Shown here: positions 8,819-18,032 of the stretch, one piece after another
How positions within the stretch are numbered: the stretch's first letter is position 1
How the letters are laid out: each line of letters opens with the position of its first letter
Assembly: GCF_002095465.1 (NCBI RefSeq)
Contig: NZ_MLFP01000010.1
Span: 1 to 64,000 of the forward strand
Origin: Pantoea rodasii
GTDB taxonomy: Bacteria; Pseudomonadota; Gammaproteobacteria; Enterobacterales; Enterobacteriaceae
Length of the DNA: 64,000 bases
Direction of reading: 5' to 3'
Position numbers and translations under genes: made by a program
The notes under the pieces: generated by a model
Seen by the model: only the letters and a program-made list of their open reading frames with translations
Databases searched by the model: none
Told to the model about the DNA's origin: nothing

Positions 8819-9525
8819 TAGATTTCTCCTTGCAGCTGATAGAGCGCGTTGTTGCGCAGGCCGCGCTGGTTTTCTTCGCGCGCCAGGCAAATTTCCGGCA
8901 GTGGCGCACGCTGGGCGTCCAGTGCGAGCTGCACCGGCTGGCGCGGATATTCGCTGCTGGCATTCAGCGGATGCGGGCAGGTGTGCAGCATCACCAGCGT
9001 ATCCATGGCAAAGCGCAGTCGCACCTGTGCACCCGGCGCACCCTGCTGTTCCAGTTGCAGCGTACCGTTATCATCGGCGCGCACCCTGGCAAACAGGTTG
9101 AGGCAAGAGGCCATATCACGCGGGCCGAGGCCGTATTTCGCCAGCTCGACGAGGAAACTGTCGTAGCCGTTTTGATGACGCAGATTGCGCGCTTGCTGAT
9201 AGTCGCTGGCGCCGAAACGTGCGGCAGTTTGCTCCGCATTTAAGGTGCCGCAGACGCTCTCATGCCAGCCGAAGCTGTCTTCTTCGATACCGCAGAAAAT
9301 GCGTCCCATATCGGAATAAAGGCAATGCCCGGCCGTCAGGCGGAAGGTGTGCTGGCACTTCAAGGTATCGGGCGCGTTGTAGCGCTCCAGCAGATTTTCC
9401 GGGTTGTAGAACAGCATGCCGACGTTGGCACCGCCTTCGATATCGGTCAGCGTCAGCGCCGTGCCGCTGCGCATCACCAGCGACCAGTGCGATCCCGCCG
9501 GTAACAGGGTTTGATAGGCATTCAT
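8818..9525 (-). CDS. carboxyguanidine deiminase subunit, DUF1989 (UAAP1-like)
   Basis: 235 residues, paralogous to the next gene and of the same DUF1989 family. Recognisable parts are TLTDIEGGANVGMLFYNPEN near the N-terminus, FGWHESVCGTL in the middle and LHTCPHPLNAS near the C-terminus. AAAGGAG stands seven bases before the ATG. It follows the transporter ATPase gene by 11 bases and is translationally coupled to the second DUF1989 gene. Together they are the expected deiminase that acts after guanidine carboxylase. Confidence 0.84.
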   Translation of the reverse strand: MNAYQTLLPAGSHWSLVMRSGTALTLTDIEGGANVGMLFYNPENLLERYNAPDTLKCQHTFRLTAGHCLYSDMGRIFCGIEEDSFGWHESVCGTLNAEQTAARFGASDYQQARNLRHQNGYDSFLVELAKYGLGPRDMASCLNLFARVRADDNGTLQLEQQGAPGAQVRLRFAMDTLVMLHTCPHPLNASSEYPRQPVQLALDAQRAPLPEICLAREENQRGLRNNALYQLQGEI

Positions 9526-9536
9526 AAAGTGCTCCT

Positions 9537-10298
9537 TTAAGCCACCTGCGGCTCAGACGGCAGCGCAGCATCAGGCTGTGTGCGATCCAGCGGCAGGTCG
9601 TAAGTGATAGTGGCGCCCCAGGCTTCCGGCGCGTGCGGGTCATGACGCAGTTTGTCGAACACCAGCAGGCGCGAGGCCAGGCTGAAGCCCTCTTTCAGGT
9701 CATGCGTGATCATAAAAATGGTCAGGTTATGCTGCTGCCACAGGCGGGTAATCAGCTGGTGCATCTCGCTGCGAATACCAGGATCGAGCGCCCCAAAGGG
9801 TTCATCGAGCAGCAGGATGCGCGGCTGTTTCATCAGCGCCTGCGCCAGCGCCAAACGCTGCTGCATACCGCCCGAGAGCTGATGCGGGTATTTGCTTTGC
9901 GCGTGCTCCAGGCCAACCTGCGCCAGCATTTCCTGCGCACGCAGACGAATCGCCTGGCGCTTTTTGCCCCACACGCGTCCCAGCCAGCGGGCGCTGCTGA
10001 ACTCTTCCGCCAGCATCACGTTGCCGAGCACCGTCAGATGGGGAAACACCGAGTAGCGCTGAAACACCACGCCGCGATGGGCATCGGGCTCATCGGGGAT
10101 GGGTTCGCCGTCCAGCAGCAGTTGGCCTTTAGTTGGCGATTCGGTGCCGAGCAGCATGTTGAGGAAGGTGGTTTTGCCGCAGCCGGATGCCCCGACAATC
10201 GCCACAAACTCGCCCTGCTCGACGTTGATGTTAAGACGTTCCAGCACCACCTGATCGCCGTAATGCTTTTCGAGGTTTTTCAGTTGCAGTAATGGCAT
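9537..10298 (-). CDS. ABC transporter ATP-binding protein (guanidine operon)
   Basis: 253 residues of the SsuB/TauB type. Walker A GASGCGKTT, signature LSGGMQQRLALAQA, Walker B ILLLDEPFG and the H-loop MITHDL are all visible. The start at 10298 (MPLLQLKNLEKHYG) follows CAGGAG at seven bases. An ATG 18 bases upstream and longer out-of-family extensions are rejected. It powers the permease and binding protein encoded upstream, importing the substrate that the carboxylase uses. Confidence 0.9.
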   Translation of the reverse strand: MPLLQLKNLEKHYGDQVVLERLNINVEQGEFVAIVGASGCGKTTFLNMLLGTESPTKGQLLLDGEPIPDEPDAHRGVVFQRYSVFPHLTVLGNVMLAEEFSSARWLGRVWGKKRQAIRLRAQEMLAQVGLEHAQSKYPHQLSGGMQQRLALAQALMKQPRILLLDEPFGALDPGIRSEMHQLITRLWQQHNLTIFMITHDLKEGFSLASRLLVFDKLRHDPHAPEAWGATITYDLPLDRTQPDAALPSEPQVA

Positions 10299-10312
10299 GG
10301 TTCGCTCCTGAA

Positions 10313-11125
10313 TCATTTCGCGTGATACCACGGCCAGCAGCGACGGCTGATCAGCCGCAGCAACAGGTCGAGCACAAAGGCCAGCAGCGCGATCCACGCC
10401 ACGTACGGCAAAATCACATCCATCGCCAGATAACGGCGCATCAGGAAGATGCGGTAACCCAGCCCTTCGGTGGCGGCAATCGCTTCGGCAGCAATCAGGA
10501 ACAGCCACGCCGACGCCAGCGACAGGCGCACCGCATCCAGCAGGCGCGGCATCATCTGCGGCAGGATCACGCGCCACAAAATCTGCGCGCTGTGCCCACC
10601 GAGCGTCTGCGCTTTCACCAGCTGCTCGCGCGGGATTTTCTCCACCTGCAGCTGCAAATCGCGCGCAATCAGCGGAGTAATGCCAATCACGATCAGCACC
10701 ACTTTCGACACTTCGCCGAGGCCAAAGCAGATAAACAGAATCGGCAGAATCGCCAGCGGAGGCACCAGCGCCACCACCGTCACCAGCGGCGCCAGCACCG
10801 CGCGCACCACCGGTAACGCACCGGTGAACAGGCCAATCGCCAGCGCCAGCAGCGCGCTGATCGCCACGCCGCTCAGCAGACGCATCAGGCTGGCGGCGGT
10901 GTCGGTCCACAGCAGATATTCGCCGGTACGCGGGCTGGGCTGAAACGCCATGCGACTGATGGCGTCCCCCATCGCGTTAAACCCCGGCAACAGTTTGTCT
11001 GCGGCATTCAGGCTGAGACGCGCATCCGACGCGAACAGATAGACCAGCAGCAGCGCCAGCAGCGGCAGGATGCCAAGCAGCAGGCGACCGAGCGGCAGCG
11101 GTTGGTAGTTGATCAATTTACGCAT
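10313..11125 (-). CDS. ABC transporter permease (guanidine operon)
   Basis: About 270 residues of the BPD_transp_1/SsuC-like family. An N-terminal membrane segment is followed by a large loop and roughly five further helices. The permease-ATPase coupling loop is seen around EQLVKAQTLGGHSAQILWRV. Two ATGs lie six bases apart. The second (11125) is eight bases from the GAGG site while the first (11131) is only two, so 11125 is preferred. The gap to the binding-protein gene is short. Confidence 0.87.
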   Translation of the reverse strand: MRKLINYQPLPLGRLLLGILPLLALLLVYLFASDARLSLNAADKLLPGFNAMGDAISRMAFQPSPRTGEYLLWTDTAASLMRLLSGVAISALLALAIGLFTGALPVVRAVLAPLVTVVALVPPLAILPILFICFGLGEVSKVVLIVIGITPLIARDLQLQVEKIPREQLVKAQTLGGHSAQILWRVILPQMMPRLLDAVRLSLASAWLFLIAAEAIAATEGLGYRIFLMRRYLAMDVILPYVAWIALLAFVLDLLLRLISRRCWPWYHAK

Positions 11126-11139
11126 CGGCATCGCCTCGC

Positions 11140-12198
11140 TTAGAGCTGACCCGCAGCGGCCAGCTTGGTGTACTCATCGGTGAAGCGCAGTTTCAGGTTG
11201 TTGGTATCGCCCCAATTACCGGCTGGCGTTTCCACGCCCACCACATCGGCGCTCGGTGCCCCTTCGCCCAATAAACCGTGCTTGAAGGAGAACTCCGCAA
11301 CCAGCTGCATGGTGGCTTTCAGCTGTGGGCTATCGACAAAATCGAGGGTGGTTTTGGCATCGCTGAACAGGTGGGTGGCGGCCAGTTGCTGTTCGAAGCC
11401 CGCCAGATCGGTGCCAGAAGCCTGCGCCATTTGGGTGCGGGCGGCTTTGGCGCTGTCACTCGCGCCGGACATGGTTTTCAGGGTTTCATACCAGGCTCCG
11501 GTCAGGGCTTTGCCGAGCTGAGGATACTTTTTCAGCGTGGCGGTGTTCACCACCAGCAAATCGAGGATTTCGCCCGGAATCTGGGCGGAAGAGAAGACTA
11601 AATGGCTATCCGGTTGTTTTTCCGCTTCGGCCAGCAATGGGTTCCAGGTGACGATCGAGTGCACGTCAGACGTACCGAACGCCGCCACCAGATCGGCATC
11701 GGCGGTGTTGACCACTTTGACATCTTTCTCGCTCATGCCGGATTTCTCCAGCGCACGTGCCAGCAGATAATGAGAGACCGAGAGTTCGACCAGATTGATG
11801 GGCTTGCCTTTCAGCGAGGCAATGTTGCCTTTGCCTTTGAGCAGAATGCCGTCATTACCGTTGGAGTAGTCGCCGACAATCAGCGCAGTGCTGTCCACGC
11901 CGCCGGTGGCAGGAATGGTTAGGGCATCCATGTTGGTCATGGTGCAGCCGTCAAAGCCCCCGGCGGTGTACTGATTCACCGATTCGATGTAATCGTTGAC
12001 CTGCACAAACTGGATATCGACGCCGTATTTATCGGCCCATTTTTTGACGATGCCGCTCTGCTGGGCGTAATCCCACGGCATCCAGCCCGCGTAAATGGAC
12101 CAACAGATCTTAAAGGAGGGTTTGTCGGCGGCCAGCGTATTAACGCTGAACAGCGCGACGGTGCAAAGCAACAGCAAGCGAAGGCAGGCTTTGATCAT
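11140..12198 (-). CDS. periplasmic substrate-binding protein, NMT1/SsuA type (guanidine/urea-carboxylase region)
   Basis: 352 residues. The N-terminus MIKACLRLLLLCTVALFSV ending in TLAADKP is a typical Sec signal peptide. The mature part (FKICWSIYAGWMPWDYAQQ) belongs to the NMT1/THI5-like solute-binding proteins that accompany urea/guanidine carboxylases. AGAGGA precedes the ATG at 12198. The frame stays open for 71 codons further upstream, but that stretch is the riboswitch and its terminator and is not coding. First gene of the operon. The ligand is inferred, not shown. Confidence 0.88.
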   Translation of the reverse strand: MIKACLRLLLLCTVALFSVNTLAADKPSFKICWSIYAGWMPWDYAQQSGIVKKWADKYGVDIQFVQVNDYIESVNQYTAGGFDGCTMTNMDALTIPATGGVDSTALIVGDYSNGNDGILLKGKGNIASLKGKPINLVELSVSHYLLARALEKSGMSEKDVKVVNTADADLVAAFGTSDVHSIVTWNPLLAEAEKQPDSHLVFSSAQIPGEILDLLVVNTATLKKYPQLGKALTGAWYETLKTMSGASDSAKAARTQMAQASGTDLAGFEQQLAATHLFSDAKTTLDFVDSPQLKATMQLVAEFSFKHGLLGEGAPSADVVGVETPAGNWGDTNNLKLRFTDEYTKLAAAGQL

Positions 12199-12223
12199 GA
12201 TGGTTCCTCTGACGTTAACGGGC

Positions 12224-12268
12224 GAAAAAAAGCAGGAGGCGGCGAGCAACGATCTCGCTTTCCTCCCG
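12224..12268 (-). terminator. riboswitch expression-platform terminator
   Basis: On the minus strand GGAGG (12262-12266) and GCGAG (12254-12258) pair with CTCGC (12242-12246) and CCTCC (12235-12239), followed by seven T (12225-12231). The 5' strand of this hairpin overlaps the 3' strand of the aptamer. Ligand binding should therefore prevent terminator formation and turn expression on. Confidence 0.85.
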
Positions 12269-12355
12269 GGCTTTTTTCCCGCCGTGTAACCGTCAGAGGA
12301 CGGTCGGTCACTCTCGGACCAGCATCTTTCGACCGGAACCCTAGTGACCCATTGC
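12256..12355 (-). ncRNA. guanidine-I riboswitch (ykkC class) aptamer
   Basis: Read on the minus strand, conserved blocks of the guanidine-I motif appear in the correct order: CTAGGGTTCCGG (12333-12344), GCTGGTCCGAGAG (12311-12323), ACACGGCGGGA (12277-12287) and AAAGCCCGGGAGG (12262-12274). These are the hallmark elements of ykkC RNAs. Its place 60 bases before an ABC transporter, DUF1989 and carboxylase operon matches the known gene associations. Predicted to sense free guanidine and antiterminate. Confidence 0.93.
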
Positions 12356-12410
12356 AAATTGTCTGGCGACGTCGGTTGCCCGCTATCGCTCCTGCATCTG
12401 CTTAAACACA

Positions 12411-12427
12411 TTCAAAAAAAGTGCCAA
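12411..12427 (-). promoter_or_regulatory. possible sigma-54 promoter of the guanidine operon
   Basis: On the minus strand TTGGCAC, five T and TTGAA resemble a -24/-12 sigma-54 promoter (TGGCAC-N5-TTGCA). The -24 box is perfect but the -12 box has A for the usual C. It would start transcription about 45 bases before the aptamer. The region further up (12481-12560) holds several GGTGC/GCACC-like half sites, for example TGGTGCAC at 12487 and GTGCACCA at 12510, that could bind NtrC. Tentative. Confidence 0.35.
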
Positions 12428-12632
12428 TATTTCAATTCATTGAAAAGTAACACCATTCACGCCATGTTCAGCTTGAACTGCTCGCCTGGTGCACAGCAAT
12501 GCAGCGTAAGTGCACCAACATGAAGCGCACCTTCCATCGAGAATATTGATGCACCTCGCAGTTTTAAACGAAGCCTGAAAAAACTTTTACTTACTGTTCA
12601 AAGGGTTATTCCTGTCACGTGTTTGTCATCTT

Positions 12633-12655
12633 CGAACCAATCCAATATTGGTTCG
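12633..12655. promoter_or_regulatory. perfect inverted-repeat operator, probably for the adjacent GntR regulator
   Basis: CGAACCAAT, five bases, then ATTGGTTCG form a perfect 9-base inverted repeat about 108 bases before the regulator start. One arm recurs at 12754-12762 directly before its start codon. The repeat and position suggest autoregulation. The remainder of 12428-12763 shows no gene. Confidence 0.65.
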
Positions 12656-12753
12656 CTTCTTGCCTAAGCTGAGATAGACGATTGCTCAGCCTTTCATCAG
12701 TAAAAGTGCTGGTTAATCCGGGGTTACCGATCTTTTTCTGATGCTCAAACAGG

Positions 12754-12762
12754 CGAACCAAT
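12754..12762 (+). promoter_or_regulatory. second operator half-site
   Basis: CGAACCAAT, identical to the left arm of the operator at 12633, ends one base before the regulator ATG and overlaps where the ribosome would bind. Confidence 0.45.
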
Positions 12763-12763
12763 C

Positions 12764-13482
12764 ATGAGTCACACGTCAGATAGCGCCCGCAATTCCAGTT
12801 CCGCTTTGGAGCAGCTACGTCAACTGATCCAGCAACAGGAGCAGCAGCCGCATCACGCGTTGCCCACAGAGCGCGAACTGGCGGAGCGCTTTGGCGTCGG
12901 ACGCCGTGAGATCCGTCGCGCCCTCGACGTGCTGGAAGAGGAAGGACGCATCTGGCGCAAACAAGGCAAAGGCACCTTTGTTGGCCCTGCTGCACCGGTG
13001 CAGCCGCTGGCGTTGCACGATCTGCCGCAGCAGTCGAACCTGCTGGAAGTGATGGAAGCGCGTTTGCAACTGGAGCCAGGATTGGCACGACTGGCCGCCC
13101 TGCGCGCCAGTAAAGAGCAGATTGCACTGATGAAGCGCCTGCTGGAACGGATGAATGGCATCACGGCACCGGAGGATGGCGACCAGCACGAACTGTGGGA
13201 CAGCGCCTTTCATCGTGCCATCGCTGAAGCCGCCGGGAATCGCCTGATGCTGGGATTGTTCGACGCCGTGGATGCAGTGCGCCGCGATCCGGGTTGGCAG
13301 CATCTGCGCGTGCAGGCGCGCACGCCCGCTCGCCTCAACAACTATGACGACCATCACCAGCGCCTGGTGAATCACATCGCGCAACGCCAGCCGCATGAAG
13401 CCGCTGCCGCGATGCGCGAACACTTAATGGCACTGCAACAGGCGCTGCTTGAAGCGCTCTACAGCCATCAGGAGGAGACGCC

Positions 13483-13486
<4 letters not shown>
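12764..13486 (+). CDS. GntR-family (FadR/FCD) transcriptional regulator
   Basis: 240 residues. The N-terminal winged helix (LPTERELAERFGVGRREIRR, then RALDVLEEEGRIWRKQGKGT) fills about residues 33-75. The C-terminal FCD ligand-binding domain shows the metal-type acidic and His residues (DSAFHRAIAEAAGN, YDDHHQRL, REHLMAL). The ribosome site is weak (AGGCG). Its stop overlaps the next start by four bases (ATGA), so it is the first gene of the transporter/GGT operon and the obvious regulator of it. The likely effector is the imported amino-acid or peptide derivative. Confidence 0.9.
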
Positions 13487-14474
<988 letters not shown>

Positions 14475-14478
<4 letters not shown>

Positions 14479-15535
14479 AACCGATTTTAGAGTGCCGCGA
14501 TTTAAGCAAACCTTTGCCGGGCCGAACCGCCTGTTTAAGCGCAATCGCGGCGTCACCGCAGTCGATCGTGTGTCGTTGCAGGTGATGCCGGGCGAAACGC
14601 TGGCGATTGTTGGCGAATCGGGGTCGGGTAAATCGACCCTCGGCCGTTTGCTGTTACGCCTGCTGGCGGCCAGTGCCGGAGACGTGTTTTATCAGGGCGA
14701 AAGCATTACCGATGCCAGCGGCGCACGCCTGAATCAACTGCGCCGCGAACTGCAAATCATCTTTCAGGACCCCTTTGCCTCACTGAATCCGCGCATGACG
14801 GTGCAACAGATTGTCGGCGAGCCGCTGTGGCTGCACGAAAAGCTGAGCCGGGAAGCACGCCATGCGCGCGTTGCTGAATTACTGCGCACCGTGGGTTTAC
14901 CGGCAGCCTGGGCGGAGCGTTATCCGCATGAGTTTTCCGGCGGTCAGCGTCAGCGTATTGGTATCGCCCGCGCCCTCGCCTCTCAGCCCAAACTGCTGCT
15001 GGGCGATGAGCCGGTTTCCGCCCTGGACGTTTCGGTGCAGGCGCAGGTGGTGAACTTACTGGAGAGCCTCAAACAGCAGTTTGGCCTGACGATGATCATC
15101 GTGGCGCACGGTCTGGCAGTGATTCGCCATATGAGCGATCGCGTGGCGGTGATGTACCTCGGGCAAATCGTGGAAGTTGCCACCGTGGACGAGATTTTTG
15201 ACGCGCCGCTGCATCCGTACACTCAGGCGCTGATCGCCTCCGCGCCGCAGATGCAGCCGGGAGCCAACCGCCAGATTCCGATGTTGCAGGGCGATCTGCC
15301 CAATCCTGCCCATCCGCCCACTGGATGCCGTTTTCACACCCGCTGCCCTTGGGCGACAGCGGATTGCCGTCAGTTTGAACCGATTAACCAGGTGCTGAGC
15401 GGTGGCCGCCAGATTGCCTGTCATCGCTGGCAGGAGATTAACCGCGATCGCAGCGTCATCGTTATTGCACCGCCTTCTGCCGCCTTTTTACGTCGCCGCG
15501 CGCTGTTTGAGCAGGCGGTCAAGCAACAAGCCTAA
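14475..15535 (+). pseudogene. peptide-type ABC transporter ATP-binding protein (DppF-like), frameshifted as read
   Basis: The expected protein starts at ATG 14475 (MKPILECRDLSK), overlapping the upstream stop. After codon 12 the frame changes: AAA at 14508-14510 must be AAAA for the family sequence TFAGPNRLFKRN to continue. From there the frame is intact to 15535 with Walker A GESGSGKST, signature FSGGQRQRIGIARA and the C-terminal Cys-rich tail (GCRFHTRCPWA). Reconstructed length is about 353 residues. A single missing A, as in other genes of this window, is more likely a sequencing error than loss of function. In Walker B (LLLGDEPVSALD) Gly replaces a hydrophobic residue. Confidence 0.85.
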
Positions 15536-15553
15536 CCCTCTGGAGATTCGCCT

Positions 15554-17071
15554 GTGAAGAAAGCTCGATTAACCTTACTCACGGCCTTAAGCGGCCTGCT
15601 CTTGCTCGGTGCCAGTGCACGCAGTCAGGCGGAAAGCGTGATTCGTATTGGCTTGGGTGCCGACCCGGACATGCTGGATCCACATCTGGCGCGCACTTAT
15701 TACGGTCGTTTTGTGTTTGCTGCCATGTGTGATCGTCTGGTGGATGTGGATGAGAACCTCAAAGTGGTGCCCGGCCTGGCAACAGATTGGGCATGGAGCG
15801 ACGATGGCAAAACCCTGACCATGAATCTGCGCGATGGCGTGACCTTCCAGGATGGCGAGAAGTTTGATGCCAACGCGGTGAAGTTCAATATCGAGCGCGC
15901 ACTGACTCTGCCAGGCTCGCTGCGTAAAAGCGAAATCTCTTCCATTGAAAGCGTGGAAGTGAGCGGTCCGATGCAGGTGAAGTTCCACCTGAAAACGCCG
16001 GATGCGGCGCTGCTCAGCCAGCTCACCGACCGCGCTGGCGCGATGCTGGCACCGGAAGCGGCCAAAAAACCGGGCTTCGCGACGCATCCGGTCTGCTCCG
16101 GCCCGTATCAGTTTGCCAGCCGCGTGCAGCAGGATCGTATCGTGCTGACGCGCTTTGAAAACTACTGGAACAAAAGCGCTTACCACTTCGATAAAGTGAT
16201 TTTTCTGCCGATCCCGGATGCCTCGGTGCGACTCGCCAACCTGCGCGCAGGCGATCTCGACCTGACGGAAGGCGTGGCGGCCAGCGATGTGAAAACCGTG
16301 GAGGCCGACAGCAAACTGGCGCTGTCCAAGGTTACCGGTCTCGGTTATCAGGGCATCACCTTCAACATCAATAACGGCAAGGTGGACGCGAACAGTCCGC
16401 TGAAAGATCCGCGCGTACGTGAAGCCTTCTCGCTGGCGATTGATCGCGACGCGCTGAATCAGGTGGCGTTTGAAGGCTTTTATACCCCATCCAATCAGGC
16501 TTTCTCGCCGGTCAGTGCCTATCACGTCAACACACCCATCAGCACACGCGATGTGGAAAAAGCCAAAGCGCTGCTGAAGGCGGCGGGTGTGACCACGCCG
16601 CTCAATCTGACGCTGTTGGTGACCAATAACCCAACGGCACAGCAGGTCGGCCAGGTGATTCAGGCGATGGTCGGTGAAGCGGGCATTAATCTCAATTTGC
16701 AGATGAGTGAGTTCGCCAGCTTGCTGGACCGCCAGCAGCGCGGTGATTACCAACTCAGCTTATCTGGCTGGTCCGGCCGCCCCGATCCCGATGGCAGCAT
16801 CTACTCGTTTATTAACAGCAAAGGCACGCTCAACGACGGTCGCTACAGCAATCCACAGGTTGATGAGTGGCTGAACGCCGCACGCCTCAGCAACGATCAG
16901 GCGCAGCGTCAGGCGCTGTACACCAAGGTGGTGAATCAGCTGCAAACCGATATGCCGATTGCCTATCTCTACTTCGAGCCACGCATCTTTGGCATGACGA
17001 AAAAACTGCAGGGCTTTAAAGCCTGGCCTGATGGTCTGGTACGCCTCGCGGGTGTGAGCATGGCGCAGTAA
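15554..17071 (+). CDS. periplasmic peptide/opine-type substrate-binding protein (SBP_bac_5)
   Basis: 505 residues. A signal peptide of about 26 residues ends in ARSQA. The mature protein has the SBP_bac_5 pattern: IGLGADPDMLDPHLAR, the LRDGVTFQDGEKFDANAVKF segment and FSLAIDRDALNQ. No lipobox is seen, so it is a soluble periplasmic receptor. It follows the ATPase gene by 18 bases. It may deliver glutathione or gamma-glutamyl compounds, judged only from the enzyme at the operon end. Confidence 0.9.
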   Translation: MKKARLTLLTALSGLLLLGASARSQAESVIRIGLGADPDMLDPHLARTYYGRFVFAAMCDRLVDVDENLKVVPGLATDWAWSDDGKTLTMNLRDGVTFQDGEKFDANAVKFNIERALTLPGSLRKSEISSIESVEVSGPMQVKFHLKTPDAALLSQLTDRAGAMLAPEAAKKPGFATHPVCSGPYQFASRVQQDRIVLTRFENYWNKSAYHFDKVIFLPIPDASVRLANLRAGDLDLTEGVAASDVKTVEADSKLALSKVTGLGYQGITFNINNGKVDANSPLKDPRVREAFSLAIDRDALNQVAFEGFYTPSNQAFSPVSAYHVNTPISTRDVEKAKALLKAAGVTTPLNLTLLVTNNPTAQQVGQVIQAMVGEAGINLNLQMSEFASLLDRQQRGDYQLSLSGWSGRPDPDGSIYSFINSKGTLNDGRYSNPQVDEWLNAARLSNDQAQRQALYTKVVNQLQTDMPIAYLYFEPRIFGMTKKLQGFKAWPDGLVRLAGVSMAQ

Positions 17072-17088
17072 ACCGCTGAGGAGCGATG

Positions 17089-18030
17089 ATGCTGGAACTG
17101 ATAGTTAAACGCTTACTGCTGGCGATCCCCACGCTGCTGCTGGTGAGCATCATGGTGTTTGCGCTGCAAAAGCTGCTGCCGGGCGATCCGGTGCTGGCGA
17201 TGGCGGGCGAGGAGCGCGATCCCGCGGTCATCACGCAGCTGCGGGCGGAATATCACCTGGATGATCCGATTCCCACACAATACTTCTCGTGGATTGGTAA
17301 TGCGCTGAAGGGCGATTTAGGCATGTCACTGCGCACCAAAGAGCCGGTGACCTCGCTGATCGCCAGCAAGTTGCCGGTGACGCTGGAGCTGTCGCTGCTG
17401 GCAATGGTGATTGCGCTAGGTATTGGCATCAGCATGGGCATTATCGCGGCGGTGCGCAAAGACACCTGGGTCGATCACACCACCAACTTTGTCGCGCTCT
17501 CCGGCATATCGGTGCCGCATTTCTGGCTGGGTATTCTGCTGATCCTGCTGTTTTCCGTGCATCTGCAATGGCTGCCGGCCTCCGGCTTTGTGCCCATCAG
17601 TGAAGATGTGGCGCAGAACCTGAAAACCCTGCTGCTGCCGGCGTTGGTGCTGGGTACCGGCCTCGCCGCTACCTTGATGCGCCATACGCGGGCGTCAATG
17701 ATCAGCGTGCTGAAGGCCGATTACATCCGCACCGCGCGCGCCAAAGGTTTGCTGGCCCCCAAAGTGGTGCTGAAGCACGCCTTCCGTAACGCGCTGATGC
17801 CGATCGTCACGCTCACCACCTTACTGTTTGGTGAGTTGCTGGGCGGTGCGGTGTTAACTGAGCAGGTTTTCACGCTGCCCGGCTTCGGCAAGATGATTGT
17901 CGATGCGGTGTTTAACCGTGATTACGCGGTGGTTCAGGGCGTGGTGCTGGTGGTGGCGATCGGCTTTCTGCTGCTGAACCTGCTGGCGGATGTGCTCTAT
18001 CTGTTAATCAACCCGAAAATGCGAGGCTAA
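17089..18030 (+). CDS. peptide-type ABC transporter permease (DppB-like)
   Basis: About 313 residues with six predicted membrane segments. The N-terminal LLLVSIMVFALQKLLPGDPV is the family hallmark, and the coupling loop TARAKGLLAPKVVLKHAFRN is clear. Two adjacent ATGs occur (17086, 17089). The second has the better distance to GAGGAG, so it is used. It is followed two bases later by the second permease. Confidence 0.92.
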   Translation: MLELIVKRLLLAIPTLLLVSIMVFALQKLLPGDPVLAMAGEERDPAVITQLRAEYHLDDPIPTQYFSWIGNALKGDLGMSLRTKEPVTSLIASKLPVTLELSLLAMVIALGIGISMGIIAAVRKDTWVDHTTNFVALSGISVPHFWLGILLILLFSVHLQWLPASGFVPISEDVAQNLKTLLLPALVLGTGLAATLMRHTRASMISVLKADYIRTARAKGLLAPKVVLKHAFRNALMPIVTLTTLLFGELLGGAVLTEQVFTLPGFGKMIVDAVFNRDYAVVQGVVLVVAIGFLLLNLLADVLYLLINPKMRG

Positions 18031-18032
18031 CC

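Noticed and set aside
12199-12411. 71-codon N-terminal extension of the binding protein at 11140-12198
   Set aside because: The open frame runs through the riboswitch and its terminator; signal peptide and ribosome site place the start at 12198.
15587-16753. 388-codon open frame antisense to the SBP_bac_5 gene
   Set aside because: Shadow frame without ribosome site or family resemblance.
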